Under the pieces are notes generated by a model. The model was not told the DNA's origin, ran no database searches, and worked only from the letters and a program-made list of their open reading frames with translations. From Tritonibacter scottomollicae (GTDB taxonomy: Bacteria; Pseudomonadota; Alphaproteobacteria; Rhodobacterales; Rhodobacteraceae), in NCBI RefSeq assembly GCF_003003215.1, contig NZ_PVUF01000005.1, positions 62,001 to 126,000 of the forward strand: 64,000 nt of DNA. The letters run 5' to 3'. This document shows positions 35,192 to 43,993 of the stretch, in pieces (the first letter of the stretch is position 1; every line of letters begins with the position of its first letter). Position numbers and translations under genes: made by a program.

Positions 35192-36142
35192 ATGAGCGGT
35201 CTTCTGGCCTTGTTGGACGATGTAGCGGCGATCGCCAAAGTTGCCGCCGCCTCGGTGGATGATGTGGCGACGCAATCGATGAAGGCGGGCTCCAAGGCGG
35301 CTGGCATCGTTATCGACGATGCTGCCGTGACGCCGAAATACGTGACCGGCTTCCAGCCCGCGCGTGAATTGCCAATGATCTGGCGCATCGCGCGCGGCTC
35401 TTTCATCAACAAGCTGGTGTTCCTGCTGCCGATCGCATTGCTGATGTCGCAGTTTGCGCCCTGGCTGGTGCCGCCATTGCTGATCCTCGGGGGCTGTTAT
35501 CTGTGCTTTGAGGGGGCGGAGAAGATCGCGCATGTGCTGATGCCCCATGATGCTCACTCCGGCGGGCCGGATGGCAGCCACGGCGTGGGCGATCCGACCC
35601 ATCTGGAGGAGCAGAAGGTCAAGGGTGCGATCAAGACCGATTTCATTCTTTCGGCAGAAATCATGACCATTTCGCTGGCCACAATCGAGAGCGACGTGCT
35701 GTGGATTCAGGCCGCGACCCTTGCGGTGGTGGGCATCATGATCACCATCGTGGTCTATGGCGTCGTCGCGATCATCGTGAAGATGGATGACGTCGGCCTG
35801 TGGCTGACCGAGGTCGGTCGCACTGGCGTCACCCGCTCGCTTGGGCGCGGTATCGTCGCCTTCATGCCGTGGTTCCTGAAGCTGCTGTCGGTCGTCGGCA
35901 CCATCGCCATGCTCTGGGTCGGTGGCTCCATTATCGTCCATTCGGCCCATCAGATGGGCTGGCACTGGCCAGAGGAAACCATCTACGCCTTCGCCAAAGG
36001 CGTCGCGCAGGGCGACGGTTTGGTAGAGTGGCTGGTCAAGGCGGTGATCGATGGCATCCTCGGGTTTGTGATCGGCCTCTTGCTGATCCCTCTGGCGACC
36101 AAGGTCATCGCGCCGTTGTTTGGAGCCAAAGCCGCCCACTGA
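35192..36142 (+). CDS. DUF808 family inner membrane protein (YedI-like)
   Basis: This 316-residue protein matches the DUF808 (COG2354) family. Its N-terminus MSGLLALLDDVAAIAKVAA is the family signature. About five to six membrane helices follow (around 73-92, 95-110, 165-185, 190-215, 235-260, 285-305), with KTDFILSAEIMTISL between them. The function is not known. The start at 35192 follows AGAGGTGG. It is divergent from gap and ends in a strong terminator. Confidence 0.9.
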   Translation: MSGLLALLDDVAAIAKVAAASVDDVATQSMKAGSKAAGIVIDDAAVTPKYVTGFQPARELPMIWRIARGSFINKLVFLLPIALLMSQFAPWLVPPLLILGGCYLCFEGAEKIAHVLMPHDAHSGGPDGSHGVGDPTHLEEQKVKGAIKTDFILSAEIMTISLATIESDVLWIQAATLAVVGIMITIVVYGVVAIIVKMDDVGLWLTEVGRTGVTRSLGRGIVAFMPWFLKLLSVVGTIAMLWVGGSIIVHSAHQMGWHWPEETIYAFAKGVAQGDGLVEWLVKAVIDGILGFVIGLLLIPLATKVIAPLFGAKAAH

Positions 36143-36168
36143 ACACGATCACGCCGCAAGACGAAAGA

Positions 36169-36205
36169 AAGGGCGCCTCGAAATTCGGGCGCCCTTCATC
36201 TTTTC
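36169..36205 (+). terminator. Rho-independent terminator after the DUF808 gene
   Basis: AAGGGCGCC (36169-36177) pairs with GGCGCCCTT (36188-36196), followed by CATCTTTT. It lies 26 bases after the stop codon. Confidence 0.82.
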
Positions 36206-36256
36206 AAAAATACCTCGGGGGAGACCCGGAAGGGTCGGGGGCAGCGCCCCCAATCC
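36197..36256 (-). repeat. Structured intergenic repeat between tkt and the DUF808 gene
   Basis: On the minus strand, after tkt, come two hairpins: GGGGGC-GCT-GCCCCC (36237-36251) and GACCC-TTCC-GGGTC (36223-36236). They are followed by TCCCCCGAGGTATTTTTG and the terminator shared with the other strand. I recall this arrangement recurring downstream of genes in Rhodobacteraceae. It may be the tkt terminator; the TATTTTTG stretch supplies a short T-run. Confidence 0.5.
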
Positions 36257-36264
36257 CGCGTGAC

Positions 36265-38286
36265 TTAGCCCAAGAGCTCTTGGACCTTGGCAACGGTGCC
36301 CTCGGCAGTGATGCCGAATTTCTCGAACAGCTCGCCCGCCGGAGCGGAGGCGCCAAAGCCCTCCATGCCGACAAAGCCCGCTTTCTTCTCTTGACCACGT
36401 TCGCCCAGCAGCAGGCGGTCCCAGCCGCCATCCCGCACGGCAGCCTCGATCGCCACACGCACCGGACCTGCAGGCAGAACCTTGCGACGGTAGCTCTCGT
36501 CCTGCGCGTGGAACAGCTCCATACAAGGAACGGACACAACGCGGGTGCCGATGCCTTTGGCTTCCAGAAGATCCTTGGCTGCCATCGCAGTGGACACCTC
36601 GGACCCGGAGGCCATCAGGATCACCTGACGCTTGCTCTCGGCCTCGGCCAGCACATAAGCGCCTTTCTCGGTGAGGTTCGACAGCTTGTGTTCGGTGCGC
36701 ACGGTGGGCAGGCCCTGACGGGTCAGAGCGATCACCGACGGTGTCTCTTTTGAGCTCAGTGCGATTTCCCAGGCTTCCGCCGTCTCCACCGCATCCGCCG
36801 GGCGGAACGTGTAGGTGTTCGGGGTCGCACGGCAGATCGCCAGATGCTCCACCGGCTGGTGGGTCGGACCATCTTCGCCCACACCAATCGAGTCATGTGT
36901 CATGACAAACACGGTGGGGATCTTCGACAGTGCGGCCAGACGCATCGCCGGGCGGGCATAATCGGTGAAGCAGAAGAAGGTGCCGCCATAGGGGCGAATA
37001 CCACCGTGCAGCGCCATACCATTCATTGCCGCCGCCATACCGTGCTCGCGGATGCCCCAGTAGACATAGCGGCCCTTGCGATTATCCGTGTCAAACACGC
37101 CCAGATCACCGGTCTTGGTGTTGTTGGAACCGGTAAGGTCGGCAGAGCCACCAATGGTTTCCGGCATGATCGGGTTGATGACTTCCAGAGCCATTTCCGA
37201 CGCCTTGCGGGTGGCGACCTTGGGCTGGGACTCGGAAATCTGTTTTTTCAGCGCCTTGATCGTGGCGGAGAGCTTTTTCGGGGCCTCCAGCGCGAAGGCG
37301 CGGTTGAACCGGTCCTGCTTCTGCTGCGACAGCTCCGCAAAGCGACCTTCCCATTCCGCACGCGCGTCTGCGCCGCGTTTGCCGATCTCTTCCCACTGGG
37401 ATTTGATCTCGGCAGGCACCTGATACGCGCCACCGGTCCAGCCATAGGCGTCCTTGGCAGCTTTGAGCTGATCCGCATCGGTCAGCGCGCCGTGACCCTT
37501 GGAGGTGTCCTGTGCCGCGTGACCCAGAGCAATATGGGTCTTGCAGGCAATCATCGACGGTTTCTTGGTCTTCTTGGCGGCCTCGATCGCGGCGTCGATC
37601 TGCACCGGATCATGGCCGTCGATTTCCTGCACATGCCAGCCAGAGGCCTTGAAACGCTGCACCTGGTTCGTGCGGTCCGACAGGTCCAGCTGACCGTCGA
37701 TCGTGATGTTGTTGTTGTCCCAGAACACCACCAGCTTGCCCAGCTGATGACGCCCGGCAAGGCCCAGGGCCTCCTGGCTGATGCCTTCCATCAGGCAGCC
37801 GTCGCCGGCGATGACATAGGTGTGGTGATCCACAACCTTCTTGCCATATTGCGCGCGCAGCATTTCTTCGGCCATGGCAAAGCCGACGGCGTTGGAAATC
37901 CCCTGACCCAGCGGGCCAGTGGTGACCTCAACCGCGTCCAGCAGGAAGTTTTCCGGGTGGCCTGCAGTCAGCGCGCCAGACTGGCGGAAGTTCTTGATCT
38001 GATCCAGCGTGACCTGTGCATCGCCCATGAGATAGAGCAGCGAATAGATCAGCATGGAACCGTGGCCCGCCGACAGAATGAACCGATCCCGGTCGGCCCA
38101 TTTGGGGGCGGAGACGTCGAACTTCATGTGCTTTTCAAACAGCACGGTTGCAACGTCGGCCATGCCGATCGGCATGCCGGAGTGACCGGAGTTCGCACCC
38201 GCAACCGCATCCAGCGTCAGGGCGCGAATAGCGGCGGCTTTGTTCCAATGATCGGGGTTTTCAGAGCGCAGGGCTGTCAGATCCAC
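36265..38286 (-). CDS. tkt: Transketolase
   Basis: Transketolase (673 residues) moves two-carbon units between sugar phosphates in the pentose phosphate pathway, using thiamine diphosphate. The cofactor-binding pattern [18 protein letters not shown] through WDNNNITID is present. [14 protein letters not shown] near the N-terminus and [20 protein letters not shown] in the second half are substrate and dimer motifs. The best start is GTG at 38286 (reading [14 protein letters not shown]), because GAGGAACAG lies just upstream. It is divergent from the coiled-coil/zapA operon. Confidence 0.96.
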   Translation of the reverse strand: MDLTALRSENPDHWNKAAAIRALTLDAVAGANSGHSGMPIGMADVATVLFEKHMKFDVSAPKWADRDRFILSAGHGSMLIYSLLYLMGDAQVTLDQIKNFRQSGALTAGHPENFLLDAVEVTTGPLGQGISNAVGFAMAEEMLRAQYGKKVVDHHTYVIAGDGCLMEGISQEALGLAGRHQLGKLVVFWDNNNITIDGQLDLSDRTNQVQRFKASGWHVQEIDGHDPVQIDAAIEAAKKTKKPSMIACKTHIALGHAAQDTSKGHGALTDADQLKAAKDAYGWTGGAYQVPAEIKSQWEEIGKRGADARAEWEGRFAELSQQKQDRFNRAFALEAPKKLSATIKALKKQISESQPKVATRKASEMALEVINPIMPETIGGSADLTGSNNTKTGDLGVFDTDNRKGRYVYWGIREHGMAAAMNGMALHGGIRPYGGTFFCFTDYARPAMRLAALSKIPTVFVMTHDSIGVGEDGPTHQPVEHLAICRATPNTYTFRPADAVETAEAWEIALSSKETPSVIALTRQGLPTVRTEHKLSNLTEKGAYVLAEAESKRQVILMASGSEVSTAMAAKDLLEAKGIGTRVVSVPCMELFHAQDESYRRKVLPAGPVRVAIEAAVRDGGWDRLLLGERGQEKKAGFVGMEGFGASAPAGELFEKFGITAEGTVAKVQELLG

Positions 38287-38610
38287 TGAACTGTTCCTCT
38301 TTGGGTTCGCAGGGTTTGTCGCTGGATAGCAGCTAAGGGCCAAAGATCAAGCGCTGAGGGCTTGTTTTGCGGGGGGGCGCATGATCTTGCGCGTGCAAGT
38401 GCTTGAAAGCAATGGGGGGGTGTTTTACCCCATCATGCGATAAGCTGACGGCAGCTGATGGTTTCTGCGTTGATTCGTACCCCTGTCCAAGTGCCGGGGG
38501 CCATGACTGCAACAAGAAGCATCGTGAAAAACGGCGAAAGACCGGCTGTGGACCGATGGTGGCGACAGGCTCTGTCAGAGGTTCAGACGGGACGAGGCAA
38601 AGAGGAACGC

Positions 38611-39537
38611 ATGGAGCAGTTACAAGACTTGCAGGGCCGCATCCAGACTGCGTTGCACCGTATATATGGCGGTGTCGCGGCGCTGGAGCAAAAGCACGCA
38701 AACCGGCCTGTGCCGACGTTGGAAGATCTGGACATGCAAAAGCATGCCGAGCTGCTGGCCGATCTCGATGATGAGAAAATGGCCAATGCGCAGCTTGAGG
38801 AACGTCTGAAGCTGTTGCATGCCCGGCTCGAGGATATGGAGAAGAAGGTGGCCGCCGTGGATGGCGCCGAGGATCTGATCGCCCTTCATTCCGAGCTTGA
38901 GTTGTTGCGCAATGCGGCAGGTAACTCGGTCGAAACAGAGGCCCTTAAAGCGGAAGTGGCGCGCCTGAAGCAGGATCTGGAAGCTGCGCGCAATCAGGCT
39001 GCCAGTGAACGCGAAACGCTCGAGGATGATCTGAGCGAAGCGACCGCACAGAACGAACAATTGCAAGCCCAGCTGGAAGAGCTGTCGGCCATGCCCGAGG
39101 CCACATCCGATGCGGGTGCGGCCGCCGATGCAGGTGCGGCTGATCCGGCCGAGCTGGAGTCAGAGCTGAACGCGCTCCGGGTGGAGCGGGATGAATTGCG
39201 CGCCCGCGTCGAGGCCGCAGAGGCCACCGCCACGGAAGCTGATCCGGTGGACGAGGGCGTGAGCGCCGAGCTGGACCAGCGATTGAGCGAGCTTGATGGC
39301 GAGCTGCAAGGCCTGCGTGCCAGCAACGACCAGCTGCGCCAGTCCAATGCCGCCCTGCGCGCTGCCAATGCCGAGGGCGTTGGCGACACATCGCTGATTA
39401 ATTCTGGCCTCGAGGCCGAGGTCGAGGGGCTGAAGGCGGCACGCGCCACCGATCAGGCCGAAGTCAACGCGGTCCTGGCTCGGCTGGAACCGCTTCTGGC
39501 CACGGCCCCCAATCTGCCCGAAGGAGAGGAAGCCTGA
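38611..39537 (+). CDS. Coiled-coil partner of ZapA (ZauP-like)
   Basis: This 308-residue protein is predicted to be almost wholly helical coiled coil, rich in Glu, Leu and Ala, with an acidic Ala/Glu-rich linker in the middle (around 165-185). It starts MEQLQDLQGRIQTALHRIYG after AGAGGAA. The stop codon overlaps the zapA start by one base. In Caulobacter, a coiled-coil protein made from the same operon as ZapA (ZauP) works with it to focus the FtsZ ring. Gene order and coiled-coil content support the same role, although sequence identity cannot be judged here. Confidence 0.75.
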   Translation: MEQLQDLQGRIQTALHRIYGGVAALEQKHANRPVPTLEDLDMQKHAELLADLDDEKMANAQLEERLKLLHARLEDMEKKVAAVDGAEDLIALHSELELLRNAAGNSVETEALKAEVARLKQDLEAARNQAASERETLEDDLSEATAQNEQLQAQLEELSAMPEATSDAGAAADAGAADPAELESELNALRVERDELRARVEAAEATATEADPVDEGVSAELDQRLSELDGELQGLRASNDQLRQSNAALRAANAEGVGDTSLINSGLEAEVEGLKAARATDQAEVNAVLARLEPLLATAPNLPEGEEA

Positions 39538-40049
39538 TGCCTGAAGTGACCATTCACATCGGAGGCCGCGATTTCGAGGTATCCTGCCAGGAAGGCGAAC
39601 AGAGCTTTTTGCAGATGGCTGCGGGGATGCTGGACGACGAGGCTCAGGTGCTGTCGGACCAGATCGGACGCATGCCCGAGGCGCGTATGCTGCTGATGGC
39701 CGGTCTGATGCTCGCGGACAAGACGGCTGCCGTGGAGGACCGCATCAAGGAAGTCGAAGCCACCTTGGCAGAAAAGGATGCCGAAATCGCCCGCAAGGAG
39801 GCCGAGATGGAGGAGTTGCGCAATGCGCCGCCGCCAGAGCCGGAGCAGGTCGAGGTGCCCGTAGTGCCGCCCCAGGTGGCAGAGACCCTGGCCGAGCTTG
39901 CTGCTCGCGCCGAGGCATTGGCTGCCGAGATCGAAGAGAAGGCGGCGCCGGATGATGATGACGACGAAGACGTTGCTGTTGCGGATGAAGGCCCTGCCGC
40001 GGATGAGCATTTAGACGAGGCCGCTCCACATCTGTCCGAACAGCTCTGA
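39537..40049 (+). CDS. zapA: Cell division protein ZapA with acidic C-terminal extension
   Basis: This 170-residue protein has an N-terminal ZapA domain (about 1-90, with VTIHIGGRDFEVSCQEGEQ and MLLMAGLMLADKTAAVEDRI). A coiled coil follows, then an unusual long tail containing Pro/Glu-rich and DDDDDED stretches. Standard ZapA is about 100-110 residues, so roughly 70 residues are extra. It should bundle FtsZ filaments at the division site. It is translationally coupled to the upstream coiled-coil gene. Confidence 0.92.
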   Translation: MPEVTIHIGGRDFEVSCQEGEQSFLQMAAGMLDDEAQVLSDQIGRMPEARMLLMAGLMLADKTAAVEDRIKEVEATLAEKDAEIARKEAEMEELRNAPPPEPEQVEVPVVPPQVAETLAELAARAEALAAEIEEKAAPDDDDDEDVAVADEGPAADEHLDEAAPHLSEQL

Positions 40050-40090
40050 GTTCTGCCAGATCGGCGAGGGAATCTCGCCTTTGAATATGA

Positions 40091-40123
40091 AAAAGCCCGC
40101 CAGACCATAAGGTCGGCGGGCTT
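40091..40123. terminator. Bidirectional terminator between zapA and grxD
   Basis: A stem of 13-14 bp with one internal mismatch (40093-40106 with 40111-40123) separates the convergent zapA and grxD genes. On the minus strand it is followed by TTTT, so it is strongest for grxD. Confidence 0.75.
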
Positions 40124-40165
40124 AATGTTTTGCAGCGCATATTGCCCCGGTGGCGGGCGATTGGC

Positions 40166-40528
40166 TCAGCCGTTGGCTTCGCGGATCTTGTCAGAGGCGT
40201 CCTTGTCGAAGCTGATGCCGTTCTGTTCGAACATGCCGTCCAACTCACCAGAGAGGGTCATCTCGGTGATGATGTCACAGCCGCCGACAAATTCGCCCTT
40301 CACATACAGCTGCGGGATGGTCGGCCAGTCGGAATATTCCTTGATACCGGAGCGAATGTCCTCATCCGCCAGCACGTTCACGTCGGTGTAGTCGACACCG
40401 ATGTAGTTCAGCACGCCCGCAACACGGGAAGAGAAACCGCACTGCGGCATTTCCTTGGTGCCCTTCATGTAGAGCACGACGTCATTGGCTTTTACGGTGT
40501 CTTCGATACGGGTCTTTGCGTCGGTCAT
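40166..40528 (-). CDS. grxD: Monothiol glutaredoxin (Grx4 type)
   Basis: This 120-residue glutaredoxin has the CGFS active site ([10 protein letters not shown], Cys30), followed by [19 protein letters not shown], which binds glutathione. CGFS glutaredoxins carry and deliver [2Fe-2S] clusters and pair with BolA proteins. A bolA gene lies just upstream in the same operon, separated only by a small-protein gene, so a Grx-BolA iron-sulfur complex is expected. AAAGGA precedes the start. Confidence 0.96.
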   Translation of the reverse strand: MTDAKTRIEDTVKANDVVLYMKGTKEMPQCGFSSRVAGVLNYIGVDYTDVNVLADEDIRSGIKEYSDWPTIPQLYVKGEFVGGCDIITEMTLSGELDGMFEQNGISFDKDASDKIREANG

Positions 40529-40563
40529 GACTGTGGTCCTTTGTCGTGGCGCCGGGAGCGCGA

Positions 40564-40812
40564 TTACCGCGATAGTGTCCGGCTGATCGATCTGTTGTAG
40601 GTATCCGCCTTCTGGTTGGCGCGATGTACGTGTTTTACCGCCTCGAGGTTGGTGGCTTCCATGCCAAGCGGCAGGTCGGGAGAGCCCTTGGAGCGGGAGA
40701 CTGGTTGGCTGTCTGCCAATCGGCGTGGCCGTTTGGATCGCCACTTTGCCTCGGCCAGGATGGCACTGGCGACAACAGCAAGACTGACCAATATCCAGCC
40801 CGTCCAACTCAT
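40564..40812 (-). CDS. Small membrane-anchored protein between bolA and grxD
   Basis: This 82-residue frame encodes an N-terminal membrane helix (about 4-20, [18 protein letters not shown]) and a basic cytoplasmic tail. Its ATG overlaps the bolA stop codon by four bases (ATGA), a clear sign of translational coupling. grxD follows after 35 bases. I do not recognise the family. Its place suggests a link to the Grx-BolA iron-sulfur system, but no metal-binding residues stand out. Confidence 0.65.
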   Translation of the reverse strand: MSWTGWILVSLAVVASAILAEAKWRSKRPRRLADSQPVSRSKGSPDLPLGMEATNLEAVKHVHRANQKADTYNRSISRTLSR

Positions 40813-41045
40813 TCCGGTGCTTTGGTGGTCAGGGCGAGGGCGTGCAGATCGCCGTCAGGGCCGTCCATCTTGCCTTTGAGCGCGGCATAGACGGCTCGTT
40901 GCTGTTGCACGCGGTTCTTGCCGCGAAAGCTCTCGTCGACAACCATGGCGGACATGTGAACGCCATCGCTGCCGCCGACCTGGATTTCAGCATCCGGGAA
41001 GGTTTCGCGCAGGAGGGATTCGATTTCATGGGCCTGCATTGGCAT
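40809..41045 (-). CDS. bolA: BolA family protein
   Basis: This 78-residue protein has the BolA fold: [20 protein letters not shown], a central [19 protein letters not shown], and the C-terminal ALTTKAP. The conserved His in HALALTT can share an iron-sulfur cluster with CGFS glutaredoxin. The start at 41045 has AAGGA eight bases upstream; ATG 41054 is an alternative. The operon order is bolA, small protein, grxD. Confidence 0.94.
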   Translation of the reverse strand: MPMQAHEIESLLRETFPDAEIQVGGSDGVHMSAMVVDESFRGKNRVQQQRAVYAALKGKMDGPDGDLHALALTTKAPE

Positions 41046-41178
41046 AGGGCGCATCCTTGCTGTGGTGTTCTTTCGGCAAAATGTAGGGCTGCTGTGCGGG
41101 GGACGCAAGCAACTCTACCGTGATTGTAAGGTCTGATTTCGTTTGACGCTTGAGGTCGATCATCCAAACAGGTTCAGG

Positions 41179-41325
41179 GCGCGCTCCCGCCTGCTTATAG
41201 ACCGGCCCCGAAGGGGCCTGCCCAACACAGTTGGGCCCGGCACCGCGCGGGCGCGGTGCCGGGCCCAAGGCCGCCAAGGGGGCTTTGCCAAAGGCAAAAG
41301 GCACCTGCGGGCGCGGGAGCACCCC
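41179..41325. repeat. REP-like palindromic element with conserved tail, copy 2
   Basis: This 147-base stretch between purL and bolA is a nest of palindromes. Its core is an 18-bp stem (41231-41248 with 41251-41268, 2-nt loop). Before it lies GGCCCC-GAA-GGGGCC, and after it GGCTTTGCC with a short hairpin CTTTGCC/GGCAAAG. GCTCCCGC and GCGGGAGC bracket the whole. The order of core, GGCCCAA and GGCTTTGCC matches the element at 8115. It has no coding signal. Confidence 0.65.
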
Positions 41326-41340
41326 CCTTATGAGACTGAG

Positions 41341-43506
41341 TTACGCGACGGCCTCGGCAAAGCTGGACCGGAACACCTGGCTCAATTCCTCAAGCGTGGC
41401 CTCGGAGCCACCGATTTTCACCGCGTCACCGGTAAATTTTCCAACCGTTTCCAGATGAACGCCGGATTGTCCGGCGGCGATCATCAGCGCCTCGGCCTGA
41501 TCGAAGTTGCAGGCCACAAGATAGCGCGCCTGATCCTCGCCAAACAGGGTCGGCGTGTCGGCAGCGTCGATCTGAACGCCGACTCCGGCCGCCTCGGCCA
41601 TCTCGAAGGCCGCCAGCACCAGCCCGCCATCGCTGATATCCGTGCAGGCCTTGATGAAGTCGCGATTGTTGCGGATGAATTCGCCGTTGCGCTTTTCCAG
41701 GTCCAGATCCACTGCAGGCGCATCGCCATCTTCGCGGTTGAAGACCTCGTGCAGCAGCGCTGATTGGCCGAGATGGCCGGTTGTCTCTCCGACCAGCAGC
41801 AGCACGTGACCGTCGCGGACCTCGCCCAGGATCGGCTCCTCATCGGCGGCGATCAGGCCGACGGCGCCGATGGTGGGCGTCGGCAGGATCGCCTGACCGT
41901 CGGTCTCGTTATAAAGCGAGACATTGCCGGAAACGATCGGCATATCGAGCGCCGAGACGGCCTCGCCGATGCCTTTCAGCGCGCCGACAAACTGGCCCAT
42001 GATCTCGGGCTTTTCGGGGTTGCCGAAGTTCAGGTTGTCGGTGGTTGCCAAGGGCTTGGCTCCCACAGCGCAGAGGTTGCGATAGGCTTCGGCCACCGCC
42101 TGCTTGCCGCCCTCGACCGGGTTCGCCTTGACGTAGCGCGGGGTCACGTCAGAGGTGAAGGCCAGCTTCTTGTTGGTGCCATGCACGCGCACAACGCCGC
42201 CACCCAGTCCGGGACGACGGGCGGTGTCGCCCATTACGGTGGTGTCATATTGCTCATAGACCCACTGTTTGCCGGCATAATTGGGCGAGGAGATCAGCGC
42301 CTTCAGCCCGTCGATCGGGTCGATGGTCGGCACATCCGCATCGGTCAGCGCCTCGGGGGCCTCGATCTCGATCCAGGGGCGGTCATATTCCGGCGCCGAG
42401 GAGGAGAGTTTTGACAGCGGCAGATCCGCCTTGACCTCACCATTGTGCAGGATCAGGAAGCGGTCCTCGGCAATGGTTTCGCCAACGATGGCAAAATCCA
42501 GATCCCATTTCTCGAACACTGCCTTGGCTTCGGCCTCAAGCTCGGGCTTCAGCACCATCAGCATGCGTTCCTGGGATTCCGACAGCATCATCTCGTAGGC
42601 TGTCATGCCCTCTTCGCGCTGGGGCACATCCTCTAGGTTCAGCTTGACGCCAAGCCCGCCCTTGTCGCCCATTTCCACAGCCGAGCAGGTCAGACCCGCG
42701 GCGCCCATGTCTTGAATGGAGATCACCGCGCCGGTCTGCATCAGCTCCAGCGTCGCCTCCATCAGGCGTTTCTCGGTGAAAGGATCGCCAACCTGCACGG
42801 TGGGGCGCTTTTCCTCGATGGTGTCGTCGAATTCCGCCGATGCCATGGTCGCACCGCCAACGCCATCACGGCCGGTCTTGGCGCCGAGGTAGACCACGGG
42901 CATGCCCACACCAGAGGCGGCGGAGTAGAAGATCATGTCGGTCTTCACCAGACCGGCGGCAAAGGCGTTCACGAGGCAATTGCCGTTGTAAGCCGGGTGG
43001 AAGCGCACTTCGCCGCCGACGCAAGGCACGCCGAAACAGTTGCCGTAGCCGCCAACGCCCTCAACCACGCCATTCACCAGCTGGCGCGTCTTGTGATGCG
43101 CCGGCTCGCCAAAGGACAGCGAGTTCATAGAGGCGATCGGGCGCGCGCCCATGGTGAAGACGTCACGCAAAATGCCGCCAACACCAGTGGCGGCACCTTG
43201 ATAGGGCTCGATGTAGGAGGGGTGGTTGTGGCTTTCCATCTTGAAGACGACCGCGTCGCCATCGCCGATGTCCACGATACCGGCGTTCTCGCCGGGGCCG
43301 CAGATCACCTGAGGGCCGGAGGTCGGCAGGGTGCGCAGCCATTTCTTTGAGGATTTGTAGGAACAATGCTCGTTCCACATGGCGGAGAAAATGCCGAGCT
43401 CGGTAAAAGTCGGCTCCCGGCCCATGATCTCGAGTATCAGATCGTACTCATCGGCATTCAGTCCGTGGCTTTCGATCACTTCAGGCGTAATGGCTGGTTC
43501 CTGCAT
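41341..43506 (-). CDS. purL: Phosphoribosylformylglycinamidine synthase subunit PurL
   Basis: PurL (721 residues) is the synthase subunit that makes formylglycinamidine ribonucleotide in purine synthesis, working with PurQ and PurS. Family motifs include [15 protein letters not shown] with the catalytic His, the ATP segment [20 protein letters not shown], and [17 protein letters not shown]. The second half ends with [16 protein letters not shown]. The length matches the small (three-subunit) type. purS and purQ are not adjacent in the window. Confidence 0.97.
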   Translation of the reverse strand: MQEPAITPEVIESHGLNADEYDLILEIMGREPTFTELGIFSAMWNEHCSYKSSKKWLRTLPTSGPQVICGPGENAGIVDIGDGDAVVFKMESHNHPSYIEPYQGAATGVGGILRDVFTMGARPIASMNSLSFGEPAHHKTRQLVNGVVEGVGGYGNCFGVPCVGGEVRFHPAYNGNCLVNAFAAGLVKTDMIFYSAASGVGMPVVYLGAKTGRDGVGGATMASAEFDDTIEEKRPTVQVGDPFTEKRLMEATLELMQTGAVISIQDMGAAGLTCSAVEMGDKGGLGVKLNLEDVPQREEGMTAYEMMLSESQERMLMVLKPELEAEAKAVFEKWDLDFAIVGETIAEDRFLILHNGEVKADLPLSKLSSSAPEYDRPWIEIEAPEALTDADVPTIDPIDGLKALISSPNYAGKQWVYEQYDTTVMGDTARRPGLGGGVVRVHGTNKKLAFTSDVTPRYVKANPVEGGKQAVAEAYRNLCAVGAKPLATTDNLNFGNPEKPEIMGQFVGALKGIGEAVSALDMPIVSGNVSLYNETDGQAILPTPTIGAVGLIAADEEPILGEVRDGHVLLLVGETTGHLGQSALLHEVFNREDGDAPAVDLDLEKRNGEFIRNNRDFIKACTDISDGGLVLAAFEMAEAAGVGVQIDAADTPTLFGEDQARYLVACNFDQAEALMIAAGQSGVHLETVGKFTGDAVKIGGSEATLEELSQVFRSSFAEAVA

Positions 43507-43808
43507 GGCGCTTAGATGGCCCCCCGGGTCGCTTCAGTTGACGGCCTTTTAAAGCAAGGCTGGGGGCGGGGAAAGGGGGCATGATAGGCGATGCGACGCG
43601 TCCTGAAACTGCCCGGAAAATGGGCGTGACGGAGGCAGCGTGCCTGAATGCAGGGCGAGGCGCGTGATTTGTCAGGGCTGTGCGGTGCGACCGCTACGCA
43701 TTGCCGGGTATCTATTGTAACTCTAATGCACTACATACGCAGAATGCTGAATGCGGCATGTTTGTCTCGGGCCCAGAGCACTGGGGCAGACAAGGCAGGC
43801 ATTGCGCC
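43507..43808. other. Intergenic region upstream of purL
   Basis: About 300 bases between the purL start and the ten-A tract hold no convincing gene on either strand. The purL promoter should lie here, but no clear -35/-10 pair was found. Short open frames on the + strand lack ribosome sites. Confidence 0.5.
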
Positions 43809-43839
43809 AAAAAAAAAAGGCCGAGCACTAAGCTCGGCC
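43809..43839 (-). terminator. Strong Rho-independent terminator with ten-T tail
   Basis: An 8-bp perfect GC-rich stem (43819-43826 with 43832-43839), a 5-nt loop and ten T on the minus strand. It lies 155 bases past the LysR stop codon, further than usual. Confidence 0.9.
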
Positions 43840-43900
43840 GTAGTCCAACAGGGAGGTATGAAGTGCGGCGTGTGCCGCGTCTTCATGAGGGTCATTTAGG
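43809..43900 (-). ncRNA. Candidate small RNA or 3'-UTR-derived RNA with anti-Shine-Dalgarno stretch
   Basis: Reading the minus strand, the sequence gives a stem-loop with ATGAAG/CTTCAT and GCGGC/GCCGC pairs (43858-43886). A single-stranded CCTCCC (43851-43856) within ACCTCCCTGTTGGACTA comes next. An 8-bp terminator stem (GGCCGAGC/GCTCGGCC, 43819-43839) follows, and then ten T (43809-43818). Stem-loop, exposed C/U-rich seed and poly-U terminator are the layout of Hfq-dependent regulatory RNAs. The 5' end is unknown. It could also be the processed 3' end of the upstream lysR transcript. Confidence 0.4.
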
Positions 43901-43993
43901 GTGCCCGCTTCGCTGTCGCAAGTGTTTTGGAACACAAGTTAAATCAAGCCCGCCATGCGTCGTGTGCATAGCTCGCATTAGTATGCGATAACT

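Noticed and set aside
36844-38289. Open frame of 481 codons on the + strand inside tkt
   Set aside because: Antisense to transketolase with composition typical of shadows and no ribosome site or domain.
43858-43899. 13-codon ORF on the + strand directly after GGGAGGT
   Set aside because: There is no spacing between the purine-rich stretch and the ATG. The GGGAGG is better explained as the complement of the CCTCCC stretch in the candidate small RNA.
43863-43991. Cys-rich frame on the + strand starting at GTG 43863
   Set aside because: Five Cys suggested a metal site, but it lies opposite the hairpin and lysR 3' region, starts with GTG and resembles no family. It is more likely a chance frame.
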